Origin: Saccharophagus degradans 2-40
GTDB lineage: Bacteria; Pseudomonadota; Gammaproteobacteria; Pseudomonadales; Cellvibrionaceae
DNA: 64,000 bases
Direction: 5' to 3'
Assembly: GCF_000013665.1 (NCBI RefSeq)
Contig: NC_007912.1
Location: 1,343,501 to 1,407,500, forward strand
The notes beneath the pieces were generated by a model. That model was not told the origin of the DNA. It saw only the letters and a list, made by a program, of their open reading frames with translations, and ran no database searches. The position numbers were made by a program, and so were the translations under genes. Shown here one piece after another: positions 17,163-27,839 of the stretch. How positions within the stretch are numbered: the first letter of the stretch is position 1; each line of letters starts with the position of its first letter.

Positions 17163-18017
17163 ATGGAATTATTTCACCATATTAAAAGCGTACGCGATGC
17201 CCTAGGCAAAGCGCGTGCAGCCGGTAAAACCGTGGGGTTTGTGCCCACAATGGGCAATTTGCACAATGCGCACTTGGCGCTAGTGCAGCAGGCCAAGCAA
17301 CACTGTGATGTGGTTATAGTGAGTATTTTCGTAAACAGGTTGCAATTTGGCCTGAACGAAGATTGGGATAAATACCCCCGCACATTGCAAGACGACGCCG
17401 CTAAACTGCGTGAGATTGGCTGTGACTACCTTTTTTGCCCTGAAGAGGGCGAAGTGTACCCCAACGGAATGGACGCTCAAACACGGGTTATAGTGCCCAG
17501 CATGGCTAATGTGCTTTGTGGTGCCAGCCGCCCAGGGCATTTTGAAGGGGTTACCACCGTTGTAACAAAATTGTTTAATATTGTGCAGCCAGATATTGCT
17601 GTGTTTGGTATCAAGGATTACCAACAATTGGCTATAATACGGCGTATGGTTGAAGACCTGTGTATTCCCGTAGAAATTATGGCGGGTGACATAGTCCGCG
17701 AAGCCGATGGCCTGGCCATGAGTTCGCGCAATGGCTTTATTACCGCGCAAGAGCGCCCTAGGGCGAATCAGCTTAACCAATCGCTAAACTGGGTTAAGCA
17801 GGCCATTTTGGATGGAAGGCGAGATTTCGATGTGTTGGAGTCTGAAGCCAAAAAGCAGATTGAAACGGCGGGTTTTCGCCCCGATTATCTGTCTATAAGT
17901 AACAGTAAAACATTAGAGCCTGCCGCGAATGACGATACCGACATTACCGTGTTGGGGGCTATGTATACCGAGGCAGCACGCCTTATAGATAACGTGTCTT
18001 TATCGGTCGTTAATTAG
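17163..18017 (+). CDS. panC: Pantothenate synthetase (pantoate--beta-alanine ligase)
   Basis: Joins pantoate and beta-alanine with ATP to make pantothenate in the cytoplasm. 284 residues, the normal length. The nucleotide-binding [16 protein letters not shown] corresponds to the PTMG.LH.GH signature (Ala replaces the usual Gly before the second His). [19 protein letters not shown] and the KMSKS-like MSSRN are present. GAGAGAG precedes the ATG. panD follows at 93 bases, so the beta-alanine-producing and beta-alanine-using enzymes are neighbours. panB is not in the window. Confidence 0.97.
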   Translation: MELFHHIKSVRDALGKARAAGKTVGFVPTMGNLHNAHLALVQQAKQHCDVVIVSIFVNRLQFGLNEDWDKYPRTLQDDAAKLREIGCDYLFCPEEGEVYPNGMDAQTRVIVPSMANVLCGASRPGHFEGVTTVVTKLFNIVQPDIAVFGIKDYQQLAIIRRMVEDLCIPVEIMAGDIVREADGLAMSSRNGFITAQERPRANQLNQSLNWVKQAILDGRRDFDVLESEAKKQIETAGFRPDYLSISNSKTLEPAANDDTDITVLGAMYTEAARLIDNVSLSVVN

Positions 18018-18110
18018 TTTAAGTAATTAACGATAATATTCACCATAGTATTAACGATTAAGTGCGCGCAATATTCACAACCCATTGAAGTGATAGTAGA
18101 GGTAAACAAC

Positions 18111-18491
18111 ATGCAAATTACGCTATTAAAGGGTAAGTTGCACATGGCGAAGGTGACTCAAGCCGAGCTGTGGTACGACGGGTCCTGCGCCATTGATGAA
18201 GAGTTTGTTAAGCTGGCAGGGTTGCGAGAGTTTGAGCAAATTGAAATTTATAATGTCGATAACGGCGAGCGTTTCTCTACCTACGTTATTTTGGCTGAAG
18301 CGGGTAGTCGCACCATTTCTATGAACGGTGCTGCTGCGCGGAAAGTGCAAGTTGGCGACCGTGTAATTATTGCCGCATACAGTCAAATGAGCGAAGCCGA
18401 AGCCGATTCATTCAAGCCTCGCTTGGTGTATTTGGATAAAGACAACGCCGTAGAACGCACTACTAACACCATTCCGGTTCAGGCCGCTTAG
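18111..18491 (+). CDS. panD: Aspartate 1-decarboxylase proenzyme
   Basis: Makes beta-alanine from aspartate for pantothenate synthesis. 126 residues from the ATG at 18111, chosen because AGAGGT precedes it and the sequence then aligns with PanD from its first residue; an earlier in-frame start at 18090 is unlikely. The self-cleavage site Gly24-Ser25 in YDGSCAID is present, giving the pyruvoyl group on Ser25. The substrate-binding region (RFSTYVI, MNGAAA) is also intact. Confidence 0.97.
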   Translation: MQITLLKGKLHMAKVTQAELWYDGSCAIDEEFVKLAGLREFEQIEIYNVDNGERFSTYVILAEAGSRTISMNGAAARKVQVGDRVIIAAYSQMSEAEADSFKPRLVYLDKDNAVERTTNTIPVQAA

Positions 18492-18520
18492 TTATTCCTA
18501 ATAAGCAGTGTGTGCTTTAA

Positions 18521-18545
18521 AAGGGTCGCTTTACTGCGGCCCTTT
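18521..18545. terminator. Bidirectional terminator between panD and the GGDEF gene
   Basis: AAGGGTCGC-TTTACT-GCGGCCCTT stem (one G-U pair) flanked by A and T runs, so it can serve both convergent genes. Confidence 0.8.
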
Positions 18546-19886
18546 TTGTTTAGCGCTATGTTCTGCTTCTTTTATTTCTACTTTCACACAATTTCTGCCG
18601 GTATGTTTAGCTTTGTAAAGGGCAACATCTGCGCGCTTAAATACATCCTCGAATCTGTCGCCAATTTCAGACATGGTTAAGCCCATACTAATGGTTAGCT
18701 GCCTATCATCTGGGAATTCAAAATTGTGCACGGCGATACATTTGCGCAATTTATTGGCTACATGCAATGCGGTTTTTAGGTCGGTAACCCGCGTAATAAG
18801 CACAAACTCCTCGCCGCCCCAACGGCCTAGAATGTCTTCGCTGCGCATATTCGTTTGAATAATATTCACCACTTTTTGCAATGTGGTGTCACCTACGTCG
18901 TGACCAAAGGTGTCATTTATGCTTTTGAAAAAATCGATGTCTATTACAAATACGGCTACCTGTGGTGCGGGTGATTCACTATTGAATATTGTTTCTACTT
19001 TTTGCGATAAGCCGCTGCGATTGAGCGCTTGAGTGAGTGTGTCGCGGTTGGAAAGGTTTTCAATTTCTCGCTTTTCACTTTCTAGCTGTTGGTAGTTGTT
19101 AAGTAATTCGGAAAGTCGGCGTTCCTCTTTTTTAGCTTTCTGTTGCAGCCAATAAATACGGCTAAGCCCTTCCCAAATTAATATAGTCATCCATATCAAA
19201 ATAAGGGTGAGGTACATGCTTTCTGCGCTCACCCATTCACCCACTAACTCTATTTTTTCAACGTTAATAATGTGGTCGCCAGGTTCTACAAGGTCAAAAC
19301 CCGTGGTAACAATATTGTCGAACTCTATCAGCGCTTGCTCTCGCGGTATGTCATAGGCCGTTATCCACCAGTCGATAACAGACAGGTCTTCCAGCGGGAT
19401 GGATATTTCCCTATATAGATCCTGAACGCGCAGCAAAGTCGACATAAACTTTGCCGAGTTGCCGTCGTTGGGGTGAGAGTAAGCGGGGTTGTAGTTGCGC
19501 ATAAACACGCGAATTCGAGTGGCGTCTCCCTTATAAGCAAGCTTTACTTTAAGCGTTGTATATTTTGATAGGTTTAACCCCTCGTAGGGCTCGCCCCCCC
19601 AAGAAAGGGAATACCCGCAGGAGTAGATATCGTTGTGCGGAGGTTTGTGGCAATGCCAAATACTGTTTTCTTCGTCTATCCATGTGGCAATACTGCCTGC
19701 TCCGCCGTCTCTATAATCGAATATTGCGGGGTAGACTGTCTCTGCAGGGTAAAGCGATAGGCGTTTTTCTGGAATATAGAAGCGCAGCAATACCGCCGCA
19801 AGGGTAAGTAGGCAGGCAGCAATACGAACAACCGAATACACCTGAGTTCGCAGGGCGGAAGAATGTGCGTATGCCTGATTATTCAT
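18531..19886 (-). CDS. Membrane diguanylate cyclase with a sugar-binding-like sensory region
   Basis: 451 residues; predicted to make cyclic di-GMP from two GTP. One membrane segment lies at about 18-38 and a second at about 225-245, enclosing a periplasmic domain of about 185 residues that contains LNLSKYTTLKVKLAY and VRDLYREISIPLEDL-like strands; these resemble the beta-sandwich of CBM11-like/galactose-binding proteins. A short coiled coil (about 250-280) leads into the GGDEF domain: DIDFFKSINDTFGHDVGD, an I-site R348-x-x-D351 and GGEEF at 357-361, so the active and product-inhibition sites look intact. There is no EAL domain. It converges on panD at a shared terminator. The sensory ligand is unknown; a carbohydrate is a guess. 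Confidence 0.88.
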   Translation of the reverse strand: MNNQAYAHSSALRTQVYSVVRIAACLLTLAAVLLRFYIPEKRLSLYPAETVYPAIFDYRDGGAGSIATWIDEENSIWHCHKPPHNDIYSCGYSLSWGGEPYEGLNLSKYTTLKVKLAYKGDATRIRVFMRNYNPAYSHPNDGNSAKFMSTLLRVQDLYREISIPLEDLSVIDWWITAYDIPREQALIEFDNIVTTGFDLVEPGDHIINVEKIELVGEWVSAESMYLTLILIWMTILIWEGLSRIYWLQQKAKKEERRLSELLNNYQQLESEKREIENLSNRDTLTQALNRSGLSQKVETIFNSESPAPQVAVFVIDIDFFKSINDTFGHDVGDTTLQKVVNIIQTNMRSEDILGRWGGEEFVLITRVTDLKTALHVANKLRKCIAVHNFEFPDDRQLTISMGLTMSEIGDRFEDVFKRADVALYKAKHTGRNCVKVEIKEAEHSAKQKGPQ

Positions 19887-20155
19887 TTGCAGGTGATTGT
19901 CTCATATGAAGTGTATTGCGCCGTAACATTAACCAAAATAAGGGGCCCTTGTGCTTGAGTCTATGATTCACCTGCAGCCCCTCTGTATAAGCTTAGCAGC
20001 TGACTGGGCGGCTATTGCTTTTTCTTGGAGTTGTGGTCACAGAGAGGTGAAATCAGGTGTGGCTAAAGGGGTGTCGACGAAGGTGGCTCCGCCTTGTATA
20101 CTAGTGTTCTTTGTTGTTTGTCAGTGCGATTGTGCTGCGCGTGGAGTTTAAGTAA

Positions 20156-21364
20156 GTGAAGATAATCGATGCAAAGGTGATTGTTTGCTCGCCTGGTAGA
20201 AATTTTGTTACCTTAAAAATTACTACTGCTGAAGGCGTATATGGCATTGGCGACGCCACACTTAATGGCCGCGAATTGGCTGTTGTGTCCTACTTAGAAG
20301 ATTATGTGATTCCTGCCTTAATTGGGCGGGATGCGCAGCGAATAGAAGATATTTGGCAATATTTGTACCGCGGTGCCTATTGGCGCAGGGGGCCGATAGG
20401 GTTAACGGCTATTGCGGCGGTGGATGTTGCACTGTGGGATATAAAAGCCAAACAGGCAAATATGCCCCTATACCAGCTGTTAGGTGGTCGCAGTCGAGAT
20501 CGCATAATGGTTTATACGCACGCCAATGGCAAAGATATAGACACCACGCTTGAGGCCGTGGCCAGCGCGCAAGCAAAGGGGTACAGGGCAATTCGCGTGC
20601 AAAGCGGTATTCCTGGTATTGCTAAAACCTACGGCGTGGCGAAGCAGGGGGATGCCTACGAGCCTGCCGACGCGGATCTACCTTCCGAAGAAAGCTGGAG
20701 CAGTGAGAAATACTTAAATTTTGTGCCAGAGCTATTTAAGCGTGTGCGGCAGGAGTTTGGCGATGAGTTGCACCTACTGCATGACGTGCACCACAGGTTA
20801 TCGCCTATTGAGGCTGCGCGGCTTGGTAAAGCGCTGGAGCCATGCCATTTGTTTTGGTTAGAAGATGCCACACCAGCAGAAAACCAAGACGCCTTTAAAC
20901 TTATTCGCCAGCATACAACCACCCCGCTTGCCGTAGGCGAGGTGTTTAACACTATTCACGATTGCCGAGAATTAATGCAGCAGCAATTGATCGATTATAT
21001 TCGCACGTCCGTTGTTCATGCCGGTGGTATTACCGCCATGCGTCGAATTGCAGATTTGGGCAGTTTGTTTAACGTTAAAATGGGTAGTCACGGTGCAACA
21101 GATTTATCGCCAGTTTGCATGGGGGCTGCACTGCATTTTGATTATTGGGTGCCTAATTTTGGTATTCAGGAGCATATGGCCCACAGCCCGCTCATGGAGT
21201 CTGTATTTACCCGCAGTTACCACTTTGAGGATGGCTTTTTTACCCCAGGGGAGAAAGCGGGCCACGGGGTAGATATAAACGAAGCTGAAGCTGCTAAATA
21301 CCCTTACAAGCGCGCCATGCTTCCTGTTGCTCGACTGGAAGATGGCACGCTTTGGCATTGGTAG
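20156..21364 (+). CDS. manD: D-mannonate dehydratase, enolase superfamily (ManD/RspA type)
   Basis: 402 residues from a GTG. Enolase-superfamily sugar-acid dehydratase; the best-matching group converts D-mannonate to 2-keto-3-deoxygluconate in hexuronate and alginate catabolism. Seen are the N-terminal capping domain ([23 protein letters not shown]), [22 protein letters not shown], and the metal-ligand strands with [15 protein letters not shown] and VGEVFN. The C-terminal [15 protein letters not shown] block and [10 protein letters not shown] are typical of ManD. The enzyme class is firm; the exact substrate within the ManD/RspA group is less so, since some members have low or no activity. 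It appears to be a single-gene unit. Confidence 0.88.
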   Translation: MKIIDAKVIVCSPGRNFVTLKITTAEGVYGIGDATLNGRELAVVSYLEDYVIPALIGRDAQRIEDIWQYLYRGAYWRRGPIGLTAIAAVDVALWDIKAKQANMPLYQLLGGRSRDRIMVYTHANGKDIDTTLEAVASAQAKGYRAIRVQSGIPGIAKTYGVAKQGDAYEPADADLPSEESWSSEKYLNFVPELFKRVRQEFGDELHLLHDVHHRLSPIEAARLGKALEPCHLFWLEDATPAENQDAFKLIRQHTTTPLAVGEVFNTIHDCRELMQQQLIDYIRTSVVHAGGITAMRRIADLGSLFNVKMGSHGATDLSPVCMGAALHFDYWVPNFGIQEHMAHSPLMESVFTRSYHFEDGFFTPGEKAGHGVDINEAEAAKYPYKRAMLPVARLEDGTLWHW

Positions 21365-21395
21365 TTCGGCATAACTGTTTCGCAAGTGGTGTTAG

Positions 21396-22295
21396 TTAGG
21401 CTGTGGCAGGCGTAGCTTGTTTAATGTATTTCTCGCGCTCTTTAAACGGTACTTGAATGGCGCCCGCCAATTTGCTCTCTATATGCGCGCAATAGTTAGC
21501 TATGCGGTGGTCGTTTAGGCTTAGGTCATCGAGATTGTCGATAAACGATTGGGTGATAACGTGTTGCACCCCGTGGCGATCCAAATATACGAAGTATTCG
21601 CCGTCTAGCAAAATAACTTCTTCACCAAAGTGCTCATAGTCCCCGTGAATGCTTGCAAGCACTGTGTTCACGGGCACTAGCGGGACTATATCGTTTTTAT
21701 CTACAACGCGCAGAAGCGGCAGAAAATTATAGGCATCTGCCCCCGCTTTGTTAGTCACTTTAGGTTGGCCAAAATTTACCGAGGGCGCCAAGCTATAGCC
21801 GTCTTTTTCTAGGTACATCATAAGCAACGTACTTATTGCTGCCCCTAGCGAATGACCGGTAAGTTTTAGGGTAAAACCACTAATTAGGTGCGGTGTAAGG
21901 GCGGCGTAAACTGCATTGGTTGAATGTAAAAAGCCCGAATGTACATAAATACCAAGGCGTGTATCCGAGGCCTGCACGTACTCGGCGTCTTCAATTGCGT
22001 TAAGCTTGTTAGCGGTGCCCCGCACCGTGATAACTTGTTGTTTTTGTTCAGGAAACGTCTCAACAAAAAACTGAATATCTTGCTCAGGCAACAGCTTCAC
22101 CATGGTGGTATTTGGGAAGGCAGCTCGTATATCCGCTTCAGATTGGTAGGCTGCCTGCGCGCGTTTTGCGTACCAGTCTAAATTGCTAAAGGCGATTGCT
22201 TTGCTTACGTCCTCTGGCTGGCCCAGCAGGTGTAAATTGTTTTTAATGGTAGTAAAAGCGTCTTGTAGCTTTTTTATAATTGAATGCTCGCTCAT
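21396..22295 (-). CDS. Class 3 lipase-like alpha/beta hydrolase
   Basis: 299 residues from the ATG at 22295, which has AAGGG upstream; an in-frame start 37 codons earlier is judged unlikely. The lipase signature LTGHSLGAA (nucleophile Ser in the GHSLG elbow, near residue 148) is clear, with KNDIVPLVPVN and SIHGDYEHFGEEV supplying the likely catalytic Asp and His regions as in fungal-type class 3 lipases. No signal peptide or membrane segment is visible, so it is probably cytoplasmic. Substrate unknown. It converges with manD with about 30 bases between the stops. Confidence 0.85.
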   Translation of the reverse strand: MSEHSIIKKLQDAFTTIKNNLHLLGQPEDVSKAIAFSNLDWYAKRAQAAYQSEADIRAAFPNTTMVKLLPEQDIQFFVETFPEQKQQVITVRGTANKLNAIEDAEYVQASDTRLGIYVHSGFLHSTNAVYAALTPHLISGFTLKLTGHSLGAAISTLLMMYLEKDGYSLAPSVNFGQPKVTNKAGADAYNFLPLLRVVDKNDIVPLVPVNTVLASIHGDYEHFGEEVILLDGEYFVYLDRHGVQHVITQSFIDNLDDLSLNDHRIANYCAHIESKLAGAIQVPFKEREKYIKQATPATA

Positions 22296-22584
22296 GGTGA
22301 TGCCCTTAAATGTTTTTTTTGGGAGTGTATCCCAGAAACCTTTAAAAGTTAGCTGGCGCGAGATATTTGAGTGGTTTATGCTTCTATCTGCCTGATTTTT
22401 AAGCATTTGGCGTCAACATTTTTTATTTTATCTGTTGGTTGTGCTTAAATAGGCGAGTTGTCCGTTGGCCTAGGGCCAAAGAGGAGAAAGGATTAGCCAA
22501 GCAGCGCACAGCGCTACTAGGCATAATAATTTGGGTGCAAAGCCGCCCGTACTGGCAAATATACACGCAAGGTAAGCTAGAGTT

Positions 22585-23400
22585 ATGTCGAATTCCGAAA
22601 AATTGTTTGTTGTGGTAGACCCTTCAGATACTAAACATGTGGCACTAGAGCGTGTATTGCGCACTGGCCAGCTTCGTGGCGAGCCACCAGTAATCAAAGT
22701 GTTTGTTGCCGTTGATGGCGACGCGGTGGACACTCGAGTAGTAAACGATAACTTGTTCCGCGACCAATCTTGGTTCGAAACAGAAATTCGCAAACCAATG
22801 CTAGATGCTGGCTTAGAGTGCCATATCGAAGTTTCGTGGTGTCAAGAATGGCAGAAGTCTATTGTGCAGTCGGCAAAAAGCTTTGGCGCAGACCGCATTT
22901 ATTTGCCTGTACACGAGCGTACTAACTCTACTCGCTTTACATTCAGTGAATCTAAATGGGCGCTATTAAAAACAGCTGAATGCCCTGTAGTGTTAATTCA
23001 GCCTGGCGCCAAACCAGAGCGCACCGTTGTAGCGGCGGCTGTTAACTTCCAAACTACCAAAGAAGAGCAAAAAGAACTAAACAAGAGTATTTTGCGCTGG
23101 GGCCGTGAAGTGGCAGCCATGTACGGTGCTGAGTTCCATGTAATCAACGCTTTCTTGGATCAAATGAACTACCCAGATCGCGGTAACTTGGCGCGCCAAA
23201 CTGGTTTGCCCGCAGATAAAATTCACGTTAAACCAGGCTACACCGACGAAGTTGTTTCTACAATTGCCGGTGAAATTAAAGCCGATTTAGTGGTTATGGG
23301 TACCTTGGGCCAAAACGGTTTGGTTACTTCTCGTCGCGGTAACACTGCCGAGCGTGTAATCGCAGCCCTTACTCAAGACGTAATGGTTGTAAACCACTAA
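22585..23400 (+). CDS. Tandem universal stress protein (UspE-like)
   Basis: 271 residues made of two Usp domains. The first (about 1-130) begins KLFVVVDPSDTKH and appears degenerate. The second (about 145-271) carries VVMGTLGQNG...RRGNTAERVI, close to the GxxG-x9-G(S/T) nucleotide-binding signature. Such tandem proteins act in stress survival and motility or adhesion control in enterobacteria. It is a single-gene unit with its own terminator. Confidence 0.9.
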   Translation: MSNSEKLFVVVDPSDTKHVALERVLRTGQLRGEPPVIKVFVAVDGDAVDTRVVNDNLFRDQSWFETEIRKPMLDAGLECHIEVSWCQEWQKSIVQSAKSFGADRIYLPVHERTNSTRFTFSESKWALLKTAECPVVLIQPGAKPERTVVAAAVNFQTTKEEQKELNKSILRWGREVAAMYGAEFHVINAFLDQMNYPDRGNLARQTGLPADKIHVKPGYTDEVVSTIAGEIKADLVVMGTLGQNGLVTSRRGNTAERVIAALTQDVMVVNH

Positions 23401-23431
23401 ATACTATTATAAAAATACTCATGTTATACAC

Positions 23432-23455
23432 AGGCGGCCAAAGAGCCGCCTTTTA
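23432..23455 (+). terminator. Terminator after the universal stress protein gene
   Basis: AGGCGGC-CAAAGA-GCCGCCT followed by TTT. Confidence 0.8.
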
Positions 23456-23605
23456 GTGTAAATAAAAAAGATAATTCAACTATCTGCATAGCTGTCAACA
23501 TAGATGGCGTGCGCCCTATCAGAGTGTAAACCTATTTACTTGCTGCAGGCCAAGCGCTGTGCGGTGTGTACAATAAATATAATTGTCGTACGAGGAACTC
23601 TGCTC

Positions 23606-25543
23606 ATGTCTACGCCCCATCTATACCCAGTGCCCGAGGCATTGGCTGCTAACGCACACATCAACAACGAGAAATACCATACCGATTACGCTCGCTCTAT
23701 TAACGAGCCCGATGTTTTTTGGGCAGAAAAAGCCCGCGAATTTTTAACCTGGGATAAACCTTGGCAATCTGTACGCAGCTTCGACTTCCACAAAGGTGAA
23801 GCAACGTGGTTTGAAGGTGGCAAGCTAAACGTAACGGTAAACTGTATTGATCGCCATTTACCTACAAAAGCAAACGACGTTGCTATTATTTGGGAAGGGG
23901 ACGACCCTTCGGTAGATGCGAGTATTACTTATCAGCAATTGCACGATGCAGTATGTAAATTTGCAAATGTATTAAAAGCGCGCGGCGTAGCTAAAGGCGA
24001 TAGAGTTTGTATCTATATGCCGATGATTCCCGAGGCGGCCTACGCCATGTTGGCCTGTGCCCGTATTGGTGCAGTGCACTCTATTGTATTTGGTGGCTTT
24101 TCTCCCGAGGCGCTCAAAGATCGTATTGTTGACTCCGACTGTAAAGTACTTATCACCGCCGATGAAGGCTTGCGAGGCGGCCGTGCGGTTGCGTTAAAAG
24201 CCAATGCCGACAAAGCTGTCGCCCACTGCCCACAGGTTCATTCGGTTATTGTGGTTAAGCGCACAGGCGCAGATGTAGCGTGGAACACCGAGCGCGATAT
24301 TTGGTTGCACGAAGCCCAGCAGTCTGTGGATACGGTTTGCGAGCCAGAGTCTATGGACTCTGAAGACCCGCTGTTTATTTTGTATACCTCGGGCTCTACG
24401 GGTAAGCCTAAGGGTGTATTGCACACAACCGGTGGTTACCTCTTACAAGCTGCCATGACCCACAAATACGTGTTCGATTACCAGCCTGGCGAAGTGTATT
24501 GGTGTACCGCAGACGTAGGTTGGGTAACCGGGCACACCTATATTGTGTACGGCCCATTAACCAATGGTGCCACCACCCTTATGTTCGAAGGGGTACCCAC
24601 CTACCCAACGGCTGCGCGCTGCTGGGAGGTGTGCGATAAACACAATGTAAATATCTTTTACACCGCCCCCACGGCCATTCGCGCGCTTATGGGCCAAGGT
24701 GATGAGTTTGTAGCGTCAACCCAGCGCAAGAGTTTACGAATATTGGGTACGGTAGGCGAGCCCATTAACCCTGAGGCGTGGGAGTGGTACTACAACGTTG
24801 TAGGTGACCGACGCTGCCCAATTATGGATACCTGGTGGCAAACAGAGACGGGCGGCCACATGCTTACGCCGTTGCCGGGTGCAATTGACTTAAAACCAGG
24901 CTCGGCCACTTTGCCATTTTTTGGTGTAGAGCCAGTACTGCTTGATGGTGAAGGCAATATCATTGAGGGCGAAGGTGAAGGCAGCTTGGCCATTAAATCC
25001 AGCTGGCCTGGGCAAATTCGCACAGTGTACGGCGATCACGACCGATTGATTCAAACCTACTTCAGTACCTACCCTGGTTATTACTTTACTGGTGATGGCG
25101 CGCGCAGAGACGCCGACGGCTATTACTGGATTACCGGCCGCGTAGACGACGTGCTGAACGTATCTGGCCATCGCATGGGGACAGCAGAGGTGGAAAGCGC
25201 CTTGGTATTACACCCCAAAGTTGCAGAGGCGGCAGTGGTAGGTTACCCGCACGATGTAAAAGGGCAGGGCATATATGCCTACGTAACACTTATGACCGGG
25301 GTTGAGCCTGACGACGGTTTACGCAAAGAGCTGGTTGCAATGTGCACCCAAGAAATAGGGCCAATTGCTAAGCCAGACCTTATTCAATGGGCGCCAGGGC
25401 TGCCTAAAACGCGCTCAGGTAAGATAATGCGCCGTATTTTGCGTAAAGTTGCCGCTAACGAGTTGGATACGCTCGGTGATACGTCTACACTAGCAGACCC
25501 AAGCGTAGTAGACGATTTAATAGAAAATCGTATGAATCGCTAA
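23606..25543 (+). CDS. acs: Acetyl-CoA synthetase (acetate--CoA ligase)
   Basis: Activates acetate to acetyl-CoA through an acetyl-adenylate. The start at 23606 is chosen because GAGGA lies nine bases upstream and the resulting 645 residues match the family length; an open frame continues 34 codons further upstream. Motifs: AMP-binding [11 protein letters not shown], the adenylate-binding [42 protein letters not shown], and the C-terminal [11 protein letters not shown] whose Lys is the site of inhibitory acetylation in known Acs. Monocistronic; a long leader is possible between the preceding terminator and the start. Confidence 0.96.
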   Translation: MSTPHLYPVPEALAANAHINNEKYHTDYARSINEPDVFWAEKAREFLTWDKPWQSVRSFDFHKGEATWFEGGKLNVTVNCIDRHLPTKANDVAIIWEGDDPSVDASITYQQLHDAVCKFANVLKARGVAKGDRVCIYMPMIPEAAYAMLACARIGAVHSIVFGGFSPEALKDRIVDSDCKVLITADEGLRGGRAVALKANADKAVAHCPQVHSVIVVKRTGADVAWNTERDIWLHEAQQSVDTVCEPESMDSEDPLFILYTSGSTGKPKGVLHTTGGYLLQAAMTHKYVFDYQPGEVYWCTADVGWVTGHTYIVYGPLTNGATTLMFEGVPTYPTAARCWEVCDKHNVNIFYTAPTAIRALMGQGDEFVASTQRKSLRILGTVGEPINPEAWEWYYNVVGDRRCPIMDTWWQTETGGHMLTPLPGAIDLKPGSATLPFFGVEPVLLDGEGNIIEGEGEGSLAIKSSWPGQIRTVYGDHDRLIQTYFSTYPGYYFTGDGARRDADGYYWITGRVDDVLNVSGHRMGTAEVESALVLHPKVAEAAVVGYPHDVKGQGIYAYVTLMTGVEPDDGLRKELVAMCTQEIGPIAKPDLIQWAPGLPKTRSGKIMRRILRKVAANELDTLGDTSTLADPSVVDDLIENRMNR

Positions 25544-25561
25544 CTTAGAGAACGGCAAGGG

Positions 25562-25631
25562 TGCACGGCTAAATATGGCTAGCAGCTTTGCCGTGCAATG
25601 CCCCAGCTATCTTAAACGTTGGGGCGATTTT
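25562..25631 (+). terminator. Stem-loops after acs, possible terminator
   Basis: GCACGGC ... GCCGTGC (25562-25596) is followed by GCCCCA ... TGGGGC (25600-25625) and GATTTT. The second hairpin has a long loop, so the call is tentative. Confidence 0.4.
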
Positions 25632-25697
25632 CACACCTGTACCGCAAGTGTTTAGTTCAGGTTAAAAAGCTCAATGTTACTGAGCCTGGAGAGTAAA

Positions 25698-26162
25698 TTG
25701 AAAATTCAAGAAAACAGTGTTGTTTCCATCCATTACACCTTAAAAGGTGAAGACGGTGCCGTATTAGATACATCAGACGGCGGCGAGCCATTAAATTATT
25801 TGCAAGGTGCAGGTAATATTATTCCTGGCTTGGAAGATGCGCTGTTGGATAAAGCCATTGGTGAAGAAGTGAATGTAACTGTTCAACCAAAAGAAGGTTA
25901 CGGTGAAATTATTCCTGAGCTCATCCAAAAAATGCCTACCGATGCTTTTAGCGGTATTGACAAAATTGAAGTGGGTATGGAGTTCCAAGCGCAAACCGAA
26001 AGCGGTGGTGTGCAGTATGTTGTTGTAACCGCAGTTGAAGACGACGGTATCACCATTGATGGCAACCACGCGTTGGCTGGTAAAGTACTTAACTTCGAAG
26101 TAAAAATCGAAGCAGTACGTGAAGCATCAGAAGAAGAGATTGCTCACGGCCACGTGCACTAA
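25698..26162 (+). CDS. slyD: FKBP-type peptidyl-prolyl isomerase SlyD
   Basis: Cytoplasmic prolyl isomerase and chaperone. The preferred start is TTG at 25698, preceded by GGAGAG, giving 154 residues starting like other SlyD proteins (MKIQENSVVSIHYTL); an ATG eight codons upstream (25674) is possible. The FKBP halves (LDTSDGGEPLNYLQGAGNIIPGLEDAL and the later VEVKIEAVR-type strand) flank the insert-in-flap chaperone domain (about 70-125). The C-terminus ends AHGHVH, so only a short His motif remains in place of the long metal-binding tail of Escherichia coli SlyD. A perfect terminator follows. Confidence 0.93.
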   Translation: MKIQENSVVSIHYTLKGEDGAVLDTSDGGEPLNYLQGAGNIIPGLEDALLDKAIGEEVNVTVQPKEGYGEIIPELIQKMPTDAFSGIDKIEVGMEFQAQTESGGVQYVVVTAVEDDGITIDGNHALAGKVLNFEVKIEAVREASEEEIAHGHVH

Positions 26163-26172
26163 TATTTTTAGC

Positions 26173-26206
26173 ATTAGACGAAAAAGCTAAGCCTTTTTCG
26201 TCTAAT
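26173..26206. terminator. Terminator after slyD
   Basis: Perfect 14-bp stem ATTAGACGAAAAAG / CTTTTTCGTCTAAT with a 6-base loop; the T run sits inside the stem. Confidence 0.75.
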
Positions 26207-26439
26207 CGTTCTACGTTTTACTTAGTGGTTGGTTGCTTTTTGCACACTCAGGCGCGCTCCTTCCTACGTTATAGCCCCTCCTAACATCGTGTTCGCTGTG
26301 TATTATCGCGAATGTGTTTATATTTATATTCTCAGCTTTCCGCTACACTTAAATAAACACTCTGTGCATTGCGTACAGATAATAATCAGCAAAATAATGT
26401 GTTTACCGTATTATTGCTGTTGTGCAGTTGGAGGTAATA

Positions 26440-27804
26440 ATGATTCATTCTGAGCCTGTAAAGCTAACCCCAGATCACACCATGAACGTGCTTTCACAAA
26501 TTGAAGTTGCACGTTTAATAGATAAAGCAGACACCCATGTTTACGAAACCTTTCGTCGCTGTGCGCTGGCGGTGTTAAATACGGGGGCCGACACCGATAA
26601 CGTAGCCGAGGTGCTAGAGGAATTTGCCGAATTTGCGGTAAACGTTATTCAGCAAGAAAGAGGTATTAAGCTCGAGCTAATAAATGCACCAGAAACGGCA
26701 TTTGTAGATGGCGAGATGATAGCCGGTATTAAGCAGCATGTGTTTTCCGCTTTGCGCGATATTATTTACATTAGTAACGAGCTTACCGAAAACCGCGATA
26801 TAGACTTATCTCGTTCTGCCGGTATTACCAACGCTGTATTTCACATAGTGCGCAATGCGGGCTTGCTGCGCGGCAATGCCGACTCTCACATGATAGTGTG
26901 TTGGGGGGGGCACTCTATTAACGAAGTAGAATACAAATACACCAAAAAAGTAGGCTACGAAATGGGCCTGCGAGGCTTAGATATTTGCACCGGCTGCGGC
27001 CCAGGTGCCATGAAAGGCCCTATGAAAGGCGCAACTATAGGCCATGCTAAGCAGCGCTTAACTGGGCGTTATATTGGCATTACCGAACCCAGCATTATTG
27101 CCGCGGAATCGCCTAACCCTATTGTGAACCAACTAGTAATACTGCCCGATATTGAAAAGCGCTTGGAAGCGTTTGTGCGCACAGGTCACGGCATTATTGT
27201 GTTTCCTGGCGGCGTGGGCACTGCCGAAGAAATTTTATATATATTGGGTATATTGTTGCACCCCAAAAACAAAGATATCCCATTTCCATTAATTTTTACT
27301 GGGCCAAAAGAGTCGGCCGCCTATTTCGATAAAATTAATGAATTTATTGGTGTAACACTTGGTAAAGAGGCGCAAGGCAAGTATCAAATTATTGTAGATA
27401 ACCCCGCTGAAGTTGCGCGCGCAATGAGCCGCAGTATGGAAACTGTGCGCGCGTTCAGGCGCAGTACACAAGACGCGTATTATTTTAACTGGGTACTGCA
27501 TATCGATTTAGATTTTCAGCTGCCGTTCCAGCCGAATCATACCAATATGGCACAGCTCGATTTACACAAAAATCAGCCAGTAGATAAACTCGCGGCTAAC
27601 CTGCGTAAAGCCTTTAGTGGCATTGTAGATGGCAATGTAAAAGAGCACGGTATTAAAGCGGTGGCAGAAAAAGGCCCTTACAAAATTAAAGGTGACCAAG
27701 AAATTATGGAGCCTTTAGACGCATTATTGCGCGATTTTGTAAGCCAGCACCGTATGAAAATTCCAACGCAGGAATATATACCCTGCTACGAAGTTGTAAG
27801 TTAG
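26440..27804 (+). CDS. ppnN: Nucleotide 5'-monophosphate nucleosidase PpnN (YgdH)
   Basis: Hydrolyses purine and pyrimidine nucleoside monophosphates to base and ribose 5-phosphate; the Escherichia coli enzyme is stimulated by (p)ppGpp. The start at 26440 follows TTGGAGG and gives 454 residues, the same length as the Escherichia coli protein; a GTG six codons upstream is not needed. The N-terminal regulatory domain includes ERGIKLELINAPETAFVDG. The LOG-type Rossmann domain has MIVCWGGHSINEVEYKYTKKVG, TGCGPGAMKGPMKG and the catalytic VFPGGVGTAEE. C-terminal FSGIVDGNVKEHGI and HRMKIPTQEYIPCYE are also conserved. It probably starts a four-gene unit with the next three genes. Confidence 0.96.
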   Translation: MIHSEPVKLTPDHTMNVLSQIEVARLIDKADTHVYETFRRCALAVLNTGADTDNVAEVLEEFAEFAVNVIQQERGIKLELINAPETAFVDGEMIAGIKQHVFSALRDIIYISNELTENRDIDLSRSAGITNAVFHIVRNAGLLRGNADSHMIVCWGGHSINEVEYKYTKKVGYEMGLRGLDICTGCGPGAMKGPMKGATIGHAKQRLTGRYIGITEPSIIAAESPNPIVNQLVILPDIEKRLEAFVRTGHGIIVFPGGVGTAEEILYILGILLHPKNKDIPFPLIFTGPKESAAYFDKINEFIGVTLGKEAQGKYQIIVDNPAEVARAMSRSMETVRAFRRSTQDAYYFNWVLHIDLDFQLPFQPNHTNMAQLDLHKNQPVDKLAANLRKAFSGIVDGNVKEHGIKAVAEKGPYKIKGDQEIMEPLDALLRDFVSQHRMKIPTQEYIPCYEVVS

Positions 27805-27839
27805 CCCGCGAAGGGCTAATGCTTTAAAAGAGATGTAAC

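Noticed and set aside
19951..20151. 66-residue frame upstream of manD
   Set aside because: No ribosome site or motif; ends just before manD by chance.
26229..26453. 74-residue frame overlapping the ppnN start
   Set aside because: ppnN has a strong ribosome site and full-length homology from 26440; the small frame is not conserved in type.
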